Below, piece after piece: positions 1 through 8,030 of a DNA stretch of 30,969 bases. This DNA comes from Cellvibrionales bacterium UBA2618 (GTDB taxonomy: Bacteria; Pseudomonadota; Gammaproteobacteria; Pseudomonadales; Porticoccaceae): the NCBI GenBank assembly GCA_002339165.1, contig DDJS01000142.1, positions 5,836 to 36,804 on the forward strand, given 5' to 3'. The notes beneath the pieces were generated by a model. It saw only the letters and a list, made by a program, of their open reading frames with translations, made no database searches and was not told where the DNA came from. How positions within the stretch are numbered: the stretch's first letter is position 1; each line of letters begins with the position of its first letter. Position numbers and translations under genes: made by a program.

Positions 1-2536
1 CCAGTTATCGCAGTTTATGGATCAAAACAATCCGCTGTCCGAAATTACCCACAAACGCCGCGTTTCGGCGCTAGGCCCAGGTGGTTTGACTCGCGAGCGT
101 GCAGGTTTTGAAGTGCGCGACGTGCATCCGACCCACTACGGCCGCGTGTGTCCGATCGAGACGCCGGAAGGGCCGAATATTGGTCTGATTAACTCTCTTG
201 CGACTTATGCTCGGACCAATAATTACGGCTTTATCGAGACGCCCTATCGCAAGGTGGTGGACGACAAAGTTACCGATCAGATCGAATACCTATCGGCGAT
301 CAATGAAGCCCAGTATGTTATTGCTCAGGCTTCGTCTGTACTGGATGGCGACAATAAGTTTGTCGAAGATCTGGTTACCGTGCGCCATCAGAATGAATTT
401 ACTGTTAAAGCGCCGGGCGAAATTGATTATATGGACGTCTCACCGCATCAGGTAGTGTCGGTAGCGGCGTCGCTGATTCCGTTTTTGGAGCACGATGATG
501 CCAACCGTGCCTTGATGGGATCGAACATGCAACGTCAGGCGGTACCTACGTTAAAAGCTGAAGCGCCGTTGGTTGGTACCGGTATTGAACGTACCGTGGC
601 CAGCGATTCCGGGGTTTGCAAAGTAGCATTGCGTGGTGGTGTGATTGAGAGCGTGGATGCTGGCCGTATCGTAGTCAGAGTCAACGACGATGAAACAGCT
701 ACTGGCGAGGCCGGTGTGGATATTTATAACCTCACTAAGTACACTCGATCAAACCAAAATACCTGCATTAATCAGCGGCCTATTGTGGTCCAAGGTGATC
801 AGATTGCGCGTGGTGATGTACTCGCCGACGGCCCCTCTGTGGATCTTGGGGAATTGGCGCTTGGGCAAAATATGCGAATCGCATTTATGCCCTGGAATGG
901 TTACAACTTTGAGGATTCAATCCTTATCTCCGAGAGGGTGGTGCAGGAGGATCGTTTTACCACCATCCACATTCAGGAGCTGACTTGCGTGGCTCGCGAT
1001 ACCAAGCTGGGCTCTGAGGATATTACCGCAGACATCCCAAACGTCGGTGAGGTTGCTTTAGCGCGCCTCGACGAGTCGGGTATCGTGCACATTGGCGCCG
1101 AAGTCGCCGCGGGCGATATTCTGGTCGGTAAGGTCACGCCCAAGGGTGAGACCCAGTTGACGCCGGAAGAAAAGCTGCTACGTGCTATTTTTGGCGAGAA
1201 AGCCTCAGACGTGAAAGATACCTCTCTACGCGTGCCCAGTAGTACCAAGGGTACGGTCATCGATGTGCAGGTCTTTACCCGCGATGGGTTGGATAAAGAT
1301 CAGCGCTCGCTGGACATCGAGAACGCCGAGTTAAAACAGTTCCGCAAGGATCTTAACGACGAGTATCGGATTGTCGAGAATGCCACCCTTGGCCGCTTGT
1401 TTTCTGCGATCGATGGTGCCTCGGTGGTCAAGGCGCGCGGTCTAGCTAGGGGCGATGCCCTAACGGCTGCCGCGGTGGCAGATTATGCCACCTCGGAATG
1501 GTTCGAACTGCGTATGCAGGACGCCGCATTAAATGAGCAAGTGGCATCTGCGCAGGCGCAACTCGATGAGCGTCGGGAACTTCTTGATGAACGCTTTGAC
1601 GAAAAGAAGCGCAAGTTACAAAGCGGTGACGATCTTGCGCCGGGCGTTCTGAAAACTGTCAAGGTGTATTTAGCGGTGCGCCGACGCATTCAACCGGGTG
1701 ATAAAATGGCCGGCCGCCACGGGAACAAAGGGGTGATCTCGGTGATTAAGCCAGTCGAGGACATGCCCTATGACGAGAATGGTGTGCCGGTGGATATCGT
1801 GCTTAACCCGCTCGGTGTCCCGTCGAGGATGAACGTCGGTCAGATACTCGAAACCCATATGGGCATGGCTGCCAAAGGACTGGGCGTTAAGATCAATGAC
1901 ATGTTGCGAGCGCAGGCCAAAGTCGCCGAGTTGCGTGGTTTCCTTCAGGAGATATACGACGTGGGTGATACTGTCTACGGGGTCGACCTGGCTGAGCTAA
2001 CCGATGCAGAAGTGCTGGAACTGGCTTCTAATCTACGTCACGGTGTGCCGATTGCAACGCCGGTGTTTGACGGTGCGAGTGAAGTCGAATTGAAAAAGTT
2101 GCTGAAATTGGCAGATCTGTCGGAAAGCGGGCAATGTACGCTCTACGACGGTCGTTCCGGTGATAAGTTCGACCGCCCGGTGACCGTAGGGTACATGTAT
2201 GTACTCAAGCTAAATCACTTGGTGGATGACAAGATGCACGCGCGCTCAACTGGCTCCTACAGTCTAGTCACCCAGCAGCCGTTGGGTGGTAAGGCGCAGT
2301 TCGGTGGTCAGCGCTTTGGAGAGATGGAAGTTTGGGCGCTTGAGGCTTATGGTGCGGCTTACACTCTGCAGGAAATGCTGACGGTGAAGTCTGACGATGT
2401 CGCAGGCAGAACTAAGATGTACAAAAACATTGTCGATGGCGATCATCGCATGGAGCCCGGTATGCCAGAGTCGTTTAACGTTCTGGTCAAGGAAATCCGC
2501 TCTCTGGGTATCAACATCGAGTTGGAACACGAATAG
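1..2536 (+). CDS. rpoB: RNA polymerase beta subunit, 3' part (5' end outside window)
   Basis: This is the C-terminal part of the beta subunit, which with beta' forms the catalytic core of RNA polymerase. The reading frame is open from base 2, so the ATG at 17 is an internal methionine and the gene runs off the left edge. The first codon corresponds to E. coli Gln510 by alignment from memory, inside the rifampicin-binding cluster. The cluster residues (Q513, D516, S522, H526, R529, S531, L533 in E. coli numbering) all carry the usual wild-type residue, which predicts a drug-sensitive form. Downstream are the GDKMAGRHGNKG segment near the active centre and the conserved C-terminus with GGKAQFGGQRFGEMEVWAL, which interacts with beta'. 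About 844 residues are present, roughly 11 more than the equivalent E. coli part. rpoC follows after 64 nt. Identification is certain. Confidence 0.99.
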   Translation, partial: QLSQFMDQNNPLSEITHKRRVSALGPGGLTRERAGFEVRDVHPTHYGRVCPIETPEGPNIGLINSLATYARTNNYGFIETPYRKVVDDKVTDQIEYLSAINEAQYVIAQASSVLDGDNKFVEDLVTVRHQNEFTVKAPGEIDYMDVSPHQVVSVAASLIPFLEHDDANRALMGSNMQRQAVPTLKAEAPLVGTGIERTVASDSGVCKVALRGGVIESVDAGRIVVRVNDDETATGEAGVDIYNLTKYTRSNQNTCINQRPIVVQGDQIARGDVLADGPSVDLGELALGQNMRIAFMPWNGYNFEDSILISERVVQEDRFTTIHIQELTCVARDTKLGSEDITADIPNVGEVALARLDESGIVHIGAEVAAGDILVGKVTPKGETQLTPEEKLLRAIFGEKASDVKDTSLRVPSSTKGTVIDVQVFTRDGLDKDQRSLDIENAELKQFRKDLNDEYRIVENATLGRLFSAIDGASVVKARGLARGDALTAAAVADYATSEWFELRMQDAALNEQVASAQAQLDERRELLDERFDEKKRKLQSGDDLAPGVLKTVKVYLAVRRRIQPGDKMAGRHGNKGVISVIKPVEDMPYDENGVPVDIVLNPLGVPSRMNVGQILETHMGMAAKGLGVKINDMLRAQAKVAELRGFLQEIYDVGDTVYGVDLAELTDAEVLELASNLRHGVPIATPVFDGASEVELKKLLKLADLSESGQCTLYDGRSGDKFDRPVTVGYMYVLKLNHLVDDKMHARSTGSYSLVTQQPLGGKAQFGGQRFGEMEVWALEAYGAAYTLQEMLTVKSDDVAGRTKMYKNIVDGDHRMEPGMPESFNVLVKEIRSLGINIELEHE

Positions 2537-2554
2537 CGAGCACACTGACAGTAG

Positions 2555-2571
2555 GGGCGGCGATGCCGCCC
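2555..2571 (+). promoter_or_regulatory. rpoB-rpoC intergenic hairpin
   Basis: A perfect 7-bp G+C stem GGGCGGC (2555-2561) and GCCGCCC (2565-2571) closes a GAT triloop between rpoB and rpoC. No T-run follows, so it is not an intrinsic terminator. It could be an RNA-processing or stability element that adjusts beta/beta' output; that role is inference. Confidence 0.5.
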
Positions 2572-2600
2572 ATGCCCATTAAGCAACTGGAGGAAGAGTC

Positions 2601-5600
2601 TTGAAAGACTTAGTCAATCTACTCAAGCAACAGGATCAAAACAGCGAATTTGATAATCTTCGCATCAGTCTCGCATCGCCAGAAATGATCCGTTCGTGGT
2701 CTTTTGGTGAAGTTAAAAAACCCGAGACCATTAATTACCGTACTTTCAAGCCCGAGCGTGAAGGATTGTTTTGCGCGAAAATTTTCGGCCCTGTGAAAGA
2801 TTATGAGTGCCTGTGTGGTAAGTACAAGCGCATGAAGCACCGCGGCATTGTCTGCGAGAAGTGTGGCGTAGAGGTAACACTTACCAAGGTACGCCGAGAA
2901 CGTATGGGGCACATTGAACTTGCTTGTCCGGTGGCGCACATTTGGTTTTTGAAATCGCTGCCGTCGCGGATTGGTTTAATGCTCGATATGACCCTGCGCG
3001 AGATCGAGCGGGTGCTGTATTTTGAGTCCTTTGTGGTTACCGAACCGGGATTGACGACGCTTGAGAAGGGTCAGTTGCTGACCGATGAAGAATACTTCGA
3101 AGCGCTCGAGGAGTTTGGTGATGAATTCGTCGCCACGATGGGTGCCGAGGCGATTCAGTCGCTGCTTCGCGAGATCGATCTGGATGAAGAAATTGCCAAT
3201 ATCCGCGAAGAGATACCCAATACGCGTTCAGAGACCAAGATTAAGAAATTTTCTAAGCGTCTCAAGCTACTCGAGGCGTTTCATGGATCTGGCAATAAGC
3301 CCGAGTGGATGATTTTGAAATCACTGCCGGTTTTACCACCAGATTTGCGGCCGCTGGTTCCTTTGGATGGAGGCCGCTTTGCGACCTCAGATCTCAACGA
3401 TCTTTACCGTCGAGTGATCAACCGTAACAACCGGTTGAAGCGCTTACTCGAACTCAGTGCACCGGACATCATTGTGCGCAATGAAAAGCGTATGCTTCAG
3501 GAATCGGTTGACGCCCTACTCGATAATGGTCGGCGCGGACGAGCGATCACTGGCTCTAATAAGCGGCCGCTAAAATCGCTGGCCGACATGATCAAGGGTA
3601 AGCAGGGTCGTTTCCGTCAGAATTTACTGGGTAAGCGAGTCGACTATTCGGGTCGCTCGGTGATCGTTGTGGGCCCAACCTTGCGGCTGCATCAGTGTGG
3701 CTTACCAAAGCGTATGGCGTTGGAATTATTTAAACCGTTTATCTTTAGCAAGCTGGAGTTGCGCGGTTTGGCAACCACCATCAAGGCAGCGAAAAAGATG
3801 GTCGAGCGCGAAGAGTCGGTCGTCTGGGATATCCTCGACGAGGTGATTCGCGAACACCCGGTGCTGCTGAACCGGGCGCCGACGCTTCACCGTCTTGGTA
3901 TCCAAGCGTTTGAACCAGTTTTGATCGAGGGTAAGGCGATTAACCTTCACCCCTTGGTGTGCGCCGCATACAATGCCGACTTCGACGGTGACCAGATGGC
4001 GGTGCACGTGCCATTGACCATCGAGGCGCAAATGGAAGCGCGAGCGCTGATGATGTCGACCAACAATATTCTCTCCCCCGCGTCGGGGGAGCCGATTATT
4101 GTTCCTTCGCAGGACGTGGTGTTGGGGCTCTATTATATGACGCGCGACCGCGTCAATGCGCGCGGCGAAGGCATGGTCTTTACCGATGTCCGTGAAGTTT
4201 CGCGAGCCTACTACACCGATGTGGTCGATTTGCAGGCGCGCGTCAAGCTGCGTATTACCGAAGTGCTGTACGACGAAGAGACCGGTGAGCGGTCTGAAGA
4301 TCGCCGGATTGCCGACACCACGGTGGGGCGTGCCCTGCTATGGGATATCACGCCACAGGGTGTGCCTTTTAGCTTGGTCAATAAGCCGATGGTGAAAAAG
4401 GCGATTTCGTCAGTGATTAACGAGTGCTACCGACGCGTGGGCCTCAAGGAAACGGTTATTTTTGCCGACCAATTAATGTATACAGGGTTTGATTTCTCTA
4501 CCCGATCGGGCGCCTCTATTGGCGTCAACGACTTTGTTATTCCCGACGATAAGCATGAAATTATCGGCGCTGCCGACGATCAGGTGCGCGAAATTGAAGC
4601 GCAATTTGCATCGGGTTTGGTCACCCAAGGTGAGAAGTACAACAAGGTTATCGATATTTGGTCGCAGGCCAACGATCGCGTTGCCAAATCCATGATGAAA
4701 GGCATTAGTACCGAGATGGTGATTAATCGCGACGGCGAAGAGGAACAGCAAGATTCGTTCAATTCGGTGTTTATTATGGCCGACTCTGGGGCTCGAGGTT
4801 CACCCGCTCAAATTCGGCAGTTGGCCGGAATGCGTGGACTGATGGCGCGGCCGGACGGATCGATTATCGAGACGCCGATTACAGCAAACTTCCGCGAGGG
4901 TCTCAACGTTCTGCAGTACTTTATCTCTACCCACGGCGCGCGCAAAGGCTTGGCTGATACCGCGCTTAAAACCGCTAACTCAGGCTATCTAACTCGCCGT
5001 TTGGTTGATGTCGCTCAGGACGTGGTGGTGACCGAGGTTGATTGCGGTACCACTGAGGGTCTGGTGATGACGCCGGTGATCGAGGGTGGCGACATCATCG
5101 AATCGCTTGGAGATCGTATTCTCGGTCGGGTTGTTGCGCTGGATGTGAACAAGCCAGGCAGTGAAGAAATTGCCGTCCCCGCTGGCACTATGATCGATGA
5201 GCAGTGGGTCAAGCGGATCGAAGTGCTTGGTGTTGACGAAGTCACGGTGCGCTCGCCGATTACCTGCGAAGTTCGCTATGGTATTTGTTCGAGCTGCTAT
5301 GGTCGCGATCTGGCTCGCGGTCATCGCGTCAATCAGGGTGAGTCGGTTGGCGTTATCGCCGCACAATCGATTGGTGAACCCGGCACCCAGCTGACCATGC
5401 GTACCTTTCACATTGGTGGAGCAGCGTCGCGAGCGTCGGCCGTTGACAGCGTCAAGGTTAAACAAGGCGGAGTTGTGCGCTTGATCAACCTGAAGACTGT
5501 TTCCAACAAGGCCGGCAACTTGGTCGCGGTATCGCGCTCTGGTGCGTTGGCTATCGCCGATGAGAACGGTCGCGAGCGCGAGCGTTACAAATTGCCTTAC

Positions 5601-6833
5601 GGCGCGTTGATCAAGGTCAAGGATGCAGAGCGAGTCGAGGCCGGCGACGTGGTTGCCAATTGGGATCCGCACACTCATCCGATCGTCACCGAAGTTGCCG
5701 GTAAAGCGGCGTTCTCTGGTATGGAAGAGGGCTTGAGTACGCGTCAACAGACCGATGAAATCACCGGTCTGACGAGCATTTCGATTATCGATCCAAACGA
5801 GCGGCCTGCCGCGGGTAAGGATATCAAGCCAATTATTTCGCTGACTGACAGTAAGGGTAAGGAACTGATCTTCCCTAACTCGACCGTGCCAGCCCACTAT
5901 CCGTTGCCCGCCAACGCGAGTATTAATATCAGCGATGGGGATCAAATCGAAATTGGTCAGATCATTGCGCGTATTCCCCAAGAGTCTGGCGGTACCAAGG
6001 ATATTACTGGTGGTTTGCCGCGCGTTGCTGACCTGTTTGAGGCGCGCAAGCCAAAGGACCCAGCCATACTCGCAGAGATCACCGGCACCGTTACGCTGGG
6101 TAAAGAGACCAAGGGCAAGCTGCGTTTGGTAATTACCCCCGACGATGGTAAGCCGTTGGCGAATGGTAAACTTCAGTACGAGGAGTTAATTCCGAAGTGG
6201 CGTCAATTGGGTGTATTCGAAGGCGAGCACGTCGAAAAGGGCGAAGTGATTTCTGACGGACCACCAACACCGCACGATATTCTTCGCCTTAAGGGGATCA
6301 GTGAGTTGGCAAAATACATTGTCAACGAGATCCAAGAGGTCTATCGCCTTCAGGGTGTGAAGATCAACGACAAGCACATCGAGGTGATTACCCGACAGAT
6401 GTTGCGTAAGGTAGAGGTCACTGATATGGGTGACTCGGCCTTGATTCGAGGCGAGCAGGTCGAATACCGACACGTGATCGAAGAGAACGAGCGCCTGCGC
6501 CAAGAGGGGCTACAACCGGCCAAGTACGAGCGTCAACTGCTGGGTATTACCAAGGCATCATTGGCGACCGAGAGCTTTATTTCGGCGGCATCTTTCCAGG
6601 AAACGACCCGCGTGTTGACAGAGGCGGCGGTGACCGGAAAATCTGATCCACTGCGTGGTTTGAAAGAGAACGTGGTTGTTGGGCGCTTGATCCCTGCGGG
6701 AACCGGTCTTGCGTACCATGCGCAGCGTCGCAAGACTCGCAGCGCGAAAGTCGATTCGGCAAAAACTGCTGCGGATGTCGAAGCGGCGTTGTTGGAAGCA
6801 TTCAGTATGGATCTCACTGAGGAAAAGGGATAG
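2601..6833 (+). CDS. rpoC: RNA polymerase beta' subunit
   Basis: Largest subunit of RNA polymerase, carrying the catalytic Mg2+ site. It has 1410 residues, close to the E. coli length (1407 from memory). The N-terminal zinc ribbon is intact (C70, C72, C85, C88). The catalytic motif NADFDGD lies at residues 458-464 with the three Mg-binding aspartates D460, D462 and D464, identical to E. coli numbering. The second zinc site is visible as DCGTTEG and CEVRYGICSSC. Bridge-helix and trigger-loop sequence including IAAQSIGEPGTQLTMRTFH is conserved. The start is a TTG preceded by GGAGG at 2589-2593, 7 nt upstream; the protein begins MKDLVNLLK as in relatives, which supports that start. It is probably co-transcribed with rpoB. 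A long antisense frame inside it is a shadow. Confidence 0.99.
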   Translation: MKDLVNLLKQQDQNSEFDNLRISLASPEMIRSWSFGEVKKPETINYRTFKPEREGLFCAKIFGPVKDYECLCGKYKRMKHRGIVCEKCGVEVTLTKVRRERMGHIELACPVAHIWFLKSLPSRIGLMLDMTLREIERVLYFESFVVTEPGLTTLEKGQLLTDEEYFEALEEFGDEFVATMGAEAIQSLLREIDLDEEIANIREEIPNTRSETKIKKFSKRLKLLEAFHGSGNKPEWMILKSLPVLPPDLRPLVPLDGGRFATSDLNDLYRRVINRNNRLKRLLELSAPDIIVRNEKRMLQESVDALLDNGRRGRAITGSNKRPLKSLADMIKGKQGRFRQNLLGKRVDYSGRSVIVVGPTLRLHQCGLPKRMALELFKPFIFSKLELRGLATTIKAAKKMVEREESVVWDILDEVIREHPVLLNRAPTLHRLGIQAFEPVLIEGKAINLHPLVCAAYNADFDGDQMAVHVPLTIEAQMEARALMMSTNNILSPASGEPIIVPSQDVVLGLYYMTRDRVNARGEGMVFTDVREVSRAYYTDVVDLQARVKLRITEVLYDEETGERSEDRRIADTTVGRALLWDITPQGVPFSLVNKPMVKKAISSVINECYRRVGLKETVIFADQLMYTGFDFSTRSGASIGVNDFVIPDDKHEIIGAADDQVREIEAQFASGLVTQGEKYNKVIDIWSQANDRVAKSMMKGISTEMVINRDGEEEQQDSFNSVFIMADSGARGSPAQIRQLAGMRGLMARPDGSIIETPITANFREGLNVLQYFISTHGARKGLADTALKTANSGYLTRRLVDVAQDVVVTEVDCGTTEGLVMTPVIEGGDIIESLGDRILGRVVALDVNKPGSEEIAVPAGTMIDEQWVKRIEVLGVDEVTVRSPITCEVRYGICSSCYGRDLARGHRVNQGESVGVIAAQSIGEPGTQLTMRTFHIGGAASRASAVDSVKVKQGGVVRLINLKTVSNKAGNLVAVSRSGALAIADENGRERERYKLPYGALIKVKDAERVEAGDVVANWDPHTHPIVTEVAGKAAFSGMEEGLSTRQQTDEITGLTSISIIDPNERPAAGKDIKPIISLTDSKGKELIFPNSTVPAHYPLPANASINISDGDQIEIGQIIARIPQESGGTKDITGGLPRVADLFEARKPKDPAILAEITGTVTLGKETKGKLRLVITPDDGKPLANGKLQYEELIPKWRQLGVFEGEHVEKGEVISDGPPTPHDILRLKGISELAKYIVNEIQEVYRLQGVKINDKHIEVITRQMLRKVEVTDMGDSALIRGEQVEYRHVIEENERLRQEGLQPAKYERQLLGITKASLATESFISAASFQETTRVLTEAAVTGKSDPLRGLKENVVVGRLIPAGTGLAYHAQRRKTRSAKVDSAKTAADVEAALLEAFSMDLTEEKG

Positions 6834-6847
6834 CGCGATATTGTTTC

Positions 6848-6867
6848 GGGACTCGTTGCAGAGTCCC
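6848..6867 (+). terminator. Hairpin after rpoC, possible weak terminator
   Basis: GGGACTC (6848-6854) and GAGTCCC (6861-6867) form a perfect 7-bp stem with a 6-nt loop, 14 nt after the rpoC stop. Only two T residues follow, so termination would be partial or Rho-assisted. The stem ends directly against the -35 box of the candidate rpsL promoter. Confidence 0.45.
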
Positions 6868-6896
6868 TTGACTCGCGTCGGCGCGATCATTAAACT
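6868..6896 (+). promoter_or_regulatory. Candidate sigma70 promoter of rpsL-rpsG-fusA
   Basis: TTGACT at 6868-6873 and TAAACT at 6891-6896 are separated by exactly 17 nt. This predicts a transcript start near 6903 and a leader of about 110 nt. The position, just after rpoC and before the str genes, is where an independent str promoter is expected in gammaproteobacteria. Confidence 0.6.
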
Positions 6897-6898
6897 GC

Positions 6899-6930
6899 CC
6901 TGCCTCACGACATCGGTTGTCGAGGGCAGG
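6899..6930 (+). promoter_or_regulatory. Stem-loop at the predicted str transcript start
   Basis: CCTGCC (6899-6904) pairs with GGCAGG (6925-6930), and inside it CGACA (6908-6912) pairs with TGTCG (6918-6922) around a 5-nt loop, giving 11 base pairs with a small internal loop. It overlaps the predicted start site. It could act as a second terminator stem for rpoC read-through or as a 5' stabilising structure for the rpsL mRNA; I cannot tell which. Confidence 0.4.
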
Positions 6931-7011
6931 CCAACCCATAGGTTTGCCTGGACAGATAAGCGCATCAAAGCGCTGTCGGGAAAACCTTTTAAGTAAGCGG
7001 AGAAATATTAC

Positions 7012-7386
7012 ATGGCAACGATCAACCAGTTGGTTCGTAAGCCGAGAAAACGCAAAGCCAGTAAAAGTGACGTTCCAGCCTTGCAGGCTTGTCCTCAGCG
7101 ACGCGGTGTATGCACCCGGGTTTATACGACAACCCCTAAAAAGCCAAATTCAGCGTTGCGCAAAGTCTGTCGCGTGCGACTGACCAGTGGCTACGAGGTC
7201 ACCTCCTACATCGGTGGTGAAGGGCATAATTTGCAAGAGCACAGCGTGGTCTTGATTCGTGGTGGTAGGGTTAAAGATTTACCCGGTGTTCGTTACCATA
7301 CGGTGCGTGGTACTCTCGATACTGCCGGCGTCAATGGACGCACTCAACGCCGTTCTAAGTACGGCACCAAGCGCCCTAAGGCGTAA
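7012..7386 (+). CDS. rpsL: Small-subunit ribosomal protein uS12
   Basis: Decoding-centre protein of the 30S subunit, 124 residues, the same length as E. coli S12. The loops TTTPKKPNSALRK and GGRVKDLPGVRYHTVRG carry the lysines at which streptomycin-resistance changes arise; both are wild type here. The aspartate in KDLPG is the site methylthiolated by RimO in E. coli. The start ATG is preceded by GCGGAG at 6997-7002. It is the first gene of the str operon, behind its own candidate promoter. The rpsG gene follows after 94 nt, a gap similar in length to the one in E. coli where S7 binds its own mRNA (known for E. coli, inferred here). Confidence 0.99.
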   Translation: MATINQLVRKPRKRKASKSDVPALQACPQRRGVCTRVYTTTPKKPNSALRKVCRVRLTSGYEVTSYIGGEGHNLQEHSVVLIRGGRVKDLPGVRYHTVRGTLDTAGVNGRTQRRSKYGTKRPKA

Positions 7387-7480
7387 TAAATTCGGTGTCG
7401 GCGCGCTGTTAGGCGTTCGGCACATTCACCAAGTAAGGCTGGGATGAATCCCAGGCAAACCTGAAGAAAAGGCCGAGAGC

Positions 7481-7951
7481 ATGCCAAGAAGAAGAGTAGT
7501 AGCGAAGCGAGAAATTCTCCCAGATCCAAAATATGGCAACATCACGCTTGCCAAGTTTATGAATCACGTGATGGTCAGTGGTAAAAAGTCAGTCGCTGAA
7601 AAAATTGTTTATGGTGCCATGACGATGGTCGAGGAGCGCCTCAAGCGCGATCCTGTCGAAGTCTTTCAAGAAGCGCTGGATAACGTAGCGCCGATGGTCG
7701 AGGTCAAGTCGCGCCGTGTTGGTGGAGCAACCTATCAGGTTCCGGTCGAGGTCAGACCTTCACGGCGAACGGCATTGGCGATGCGTTGGTTGGTTGACTA
7801 TGCTCGCAGCCGCGGCGAAAAATCTATGCCCCAGCGTCTCGCTGGTGAGTTGATCGATGCTGTTCAAGGTAAGGGTGGCGCAGTTAAGAAGCGCGAGGAC
7901 GTGCACCGCATGGCCGAGGCTAACAAGGCGTTTTCACACTTTCGTTTTTAA
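7481..7951 (+). CDS. rpsG: Small-subunit ribosomal protein uS7
   Basis: Primary 16S rRNA-binding protein that nucleates assembly of the 30S head and lies near the E site. It has 156 residues, the common bacterial length. The N-terminus MPRRRVVAKREILPDPK and the core GGATYQVPVEVRPSRRTALAMRWL are diagnostic. The start codon is preceded by a modest AAGG (7469-7472). In E. coli S7 is the translational repressor of the str operon, acting at the rpsL-rpsG gap; the 94-nt gap here includes a small GGGA-TCCC stem at 7441-7452, so the same control is plausible but unproven. The fusA gene follows after 79 nt, with an attenuator-like hairpin between. Confidence 0.98.
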   Translation: MPRRRVVAKREILPDPKYGNITLAKFMNHVMVSGKKSVAEKIVYGAMTMVEERLKRDPVEVFQEALDNVAPMVEVKSRRVGGATYQVPVEVRPSRRTALAMRWLVDYARSRGEKSMPQRLAGELIDAVQGKGGAVKKREDVHRMAEANKAFSHFRF

Positions 7952-7979
7952 CCCCAACCAGGGTTTAGACGTATCGCAG

Positions 7980-8005
7980 AAGGTGGCTTTTACAGCTGCC
8001 TTTTT
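7980..8005 (+). terminator. Attenuator-like hairpin between rpsG and fusA
   Basis: AAGGTGGC (7980-7987) pairs with GCTGCCTT (7995-8002) as an 8-bp stem with two G-T pairs and a 7-nt loop, running into a T5 tract (8001-8005) and, after GTG, a further T5 tract. It has the form of a weak intrinsic terminator inside the operon and could lower fusA transcript relative to rpsL-rpsG. Confidence 0.4.
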
Positions 8006-8030
8006 GTGTTTTTAGAGGAAGGGAAATACT

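Noticed and set aside
4989..5981. 330-codon open frame antisense to rpoC
   Set aside because: A shadow of strong codon bias in rpoC; no ribosome-binding site, no recognisable motif, and rpoC is intact beneath it.
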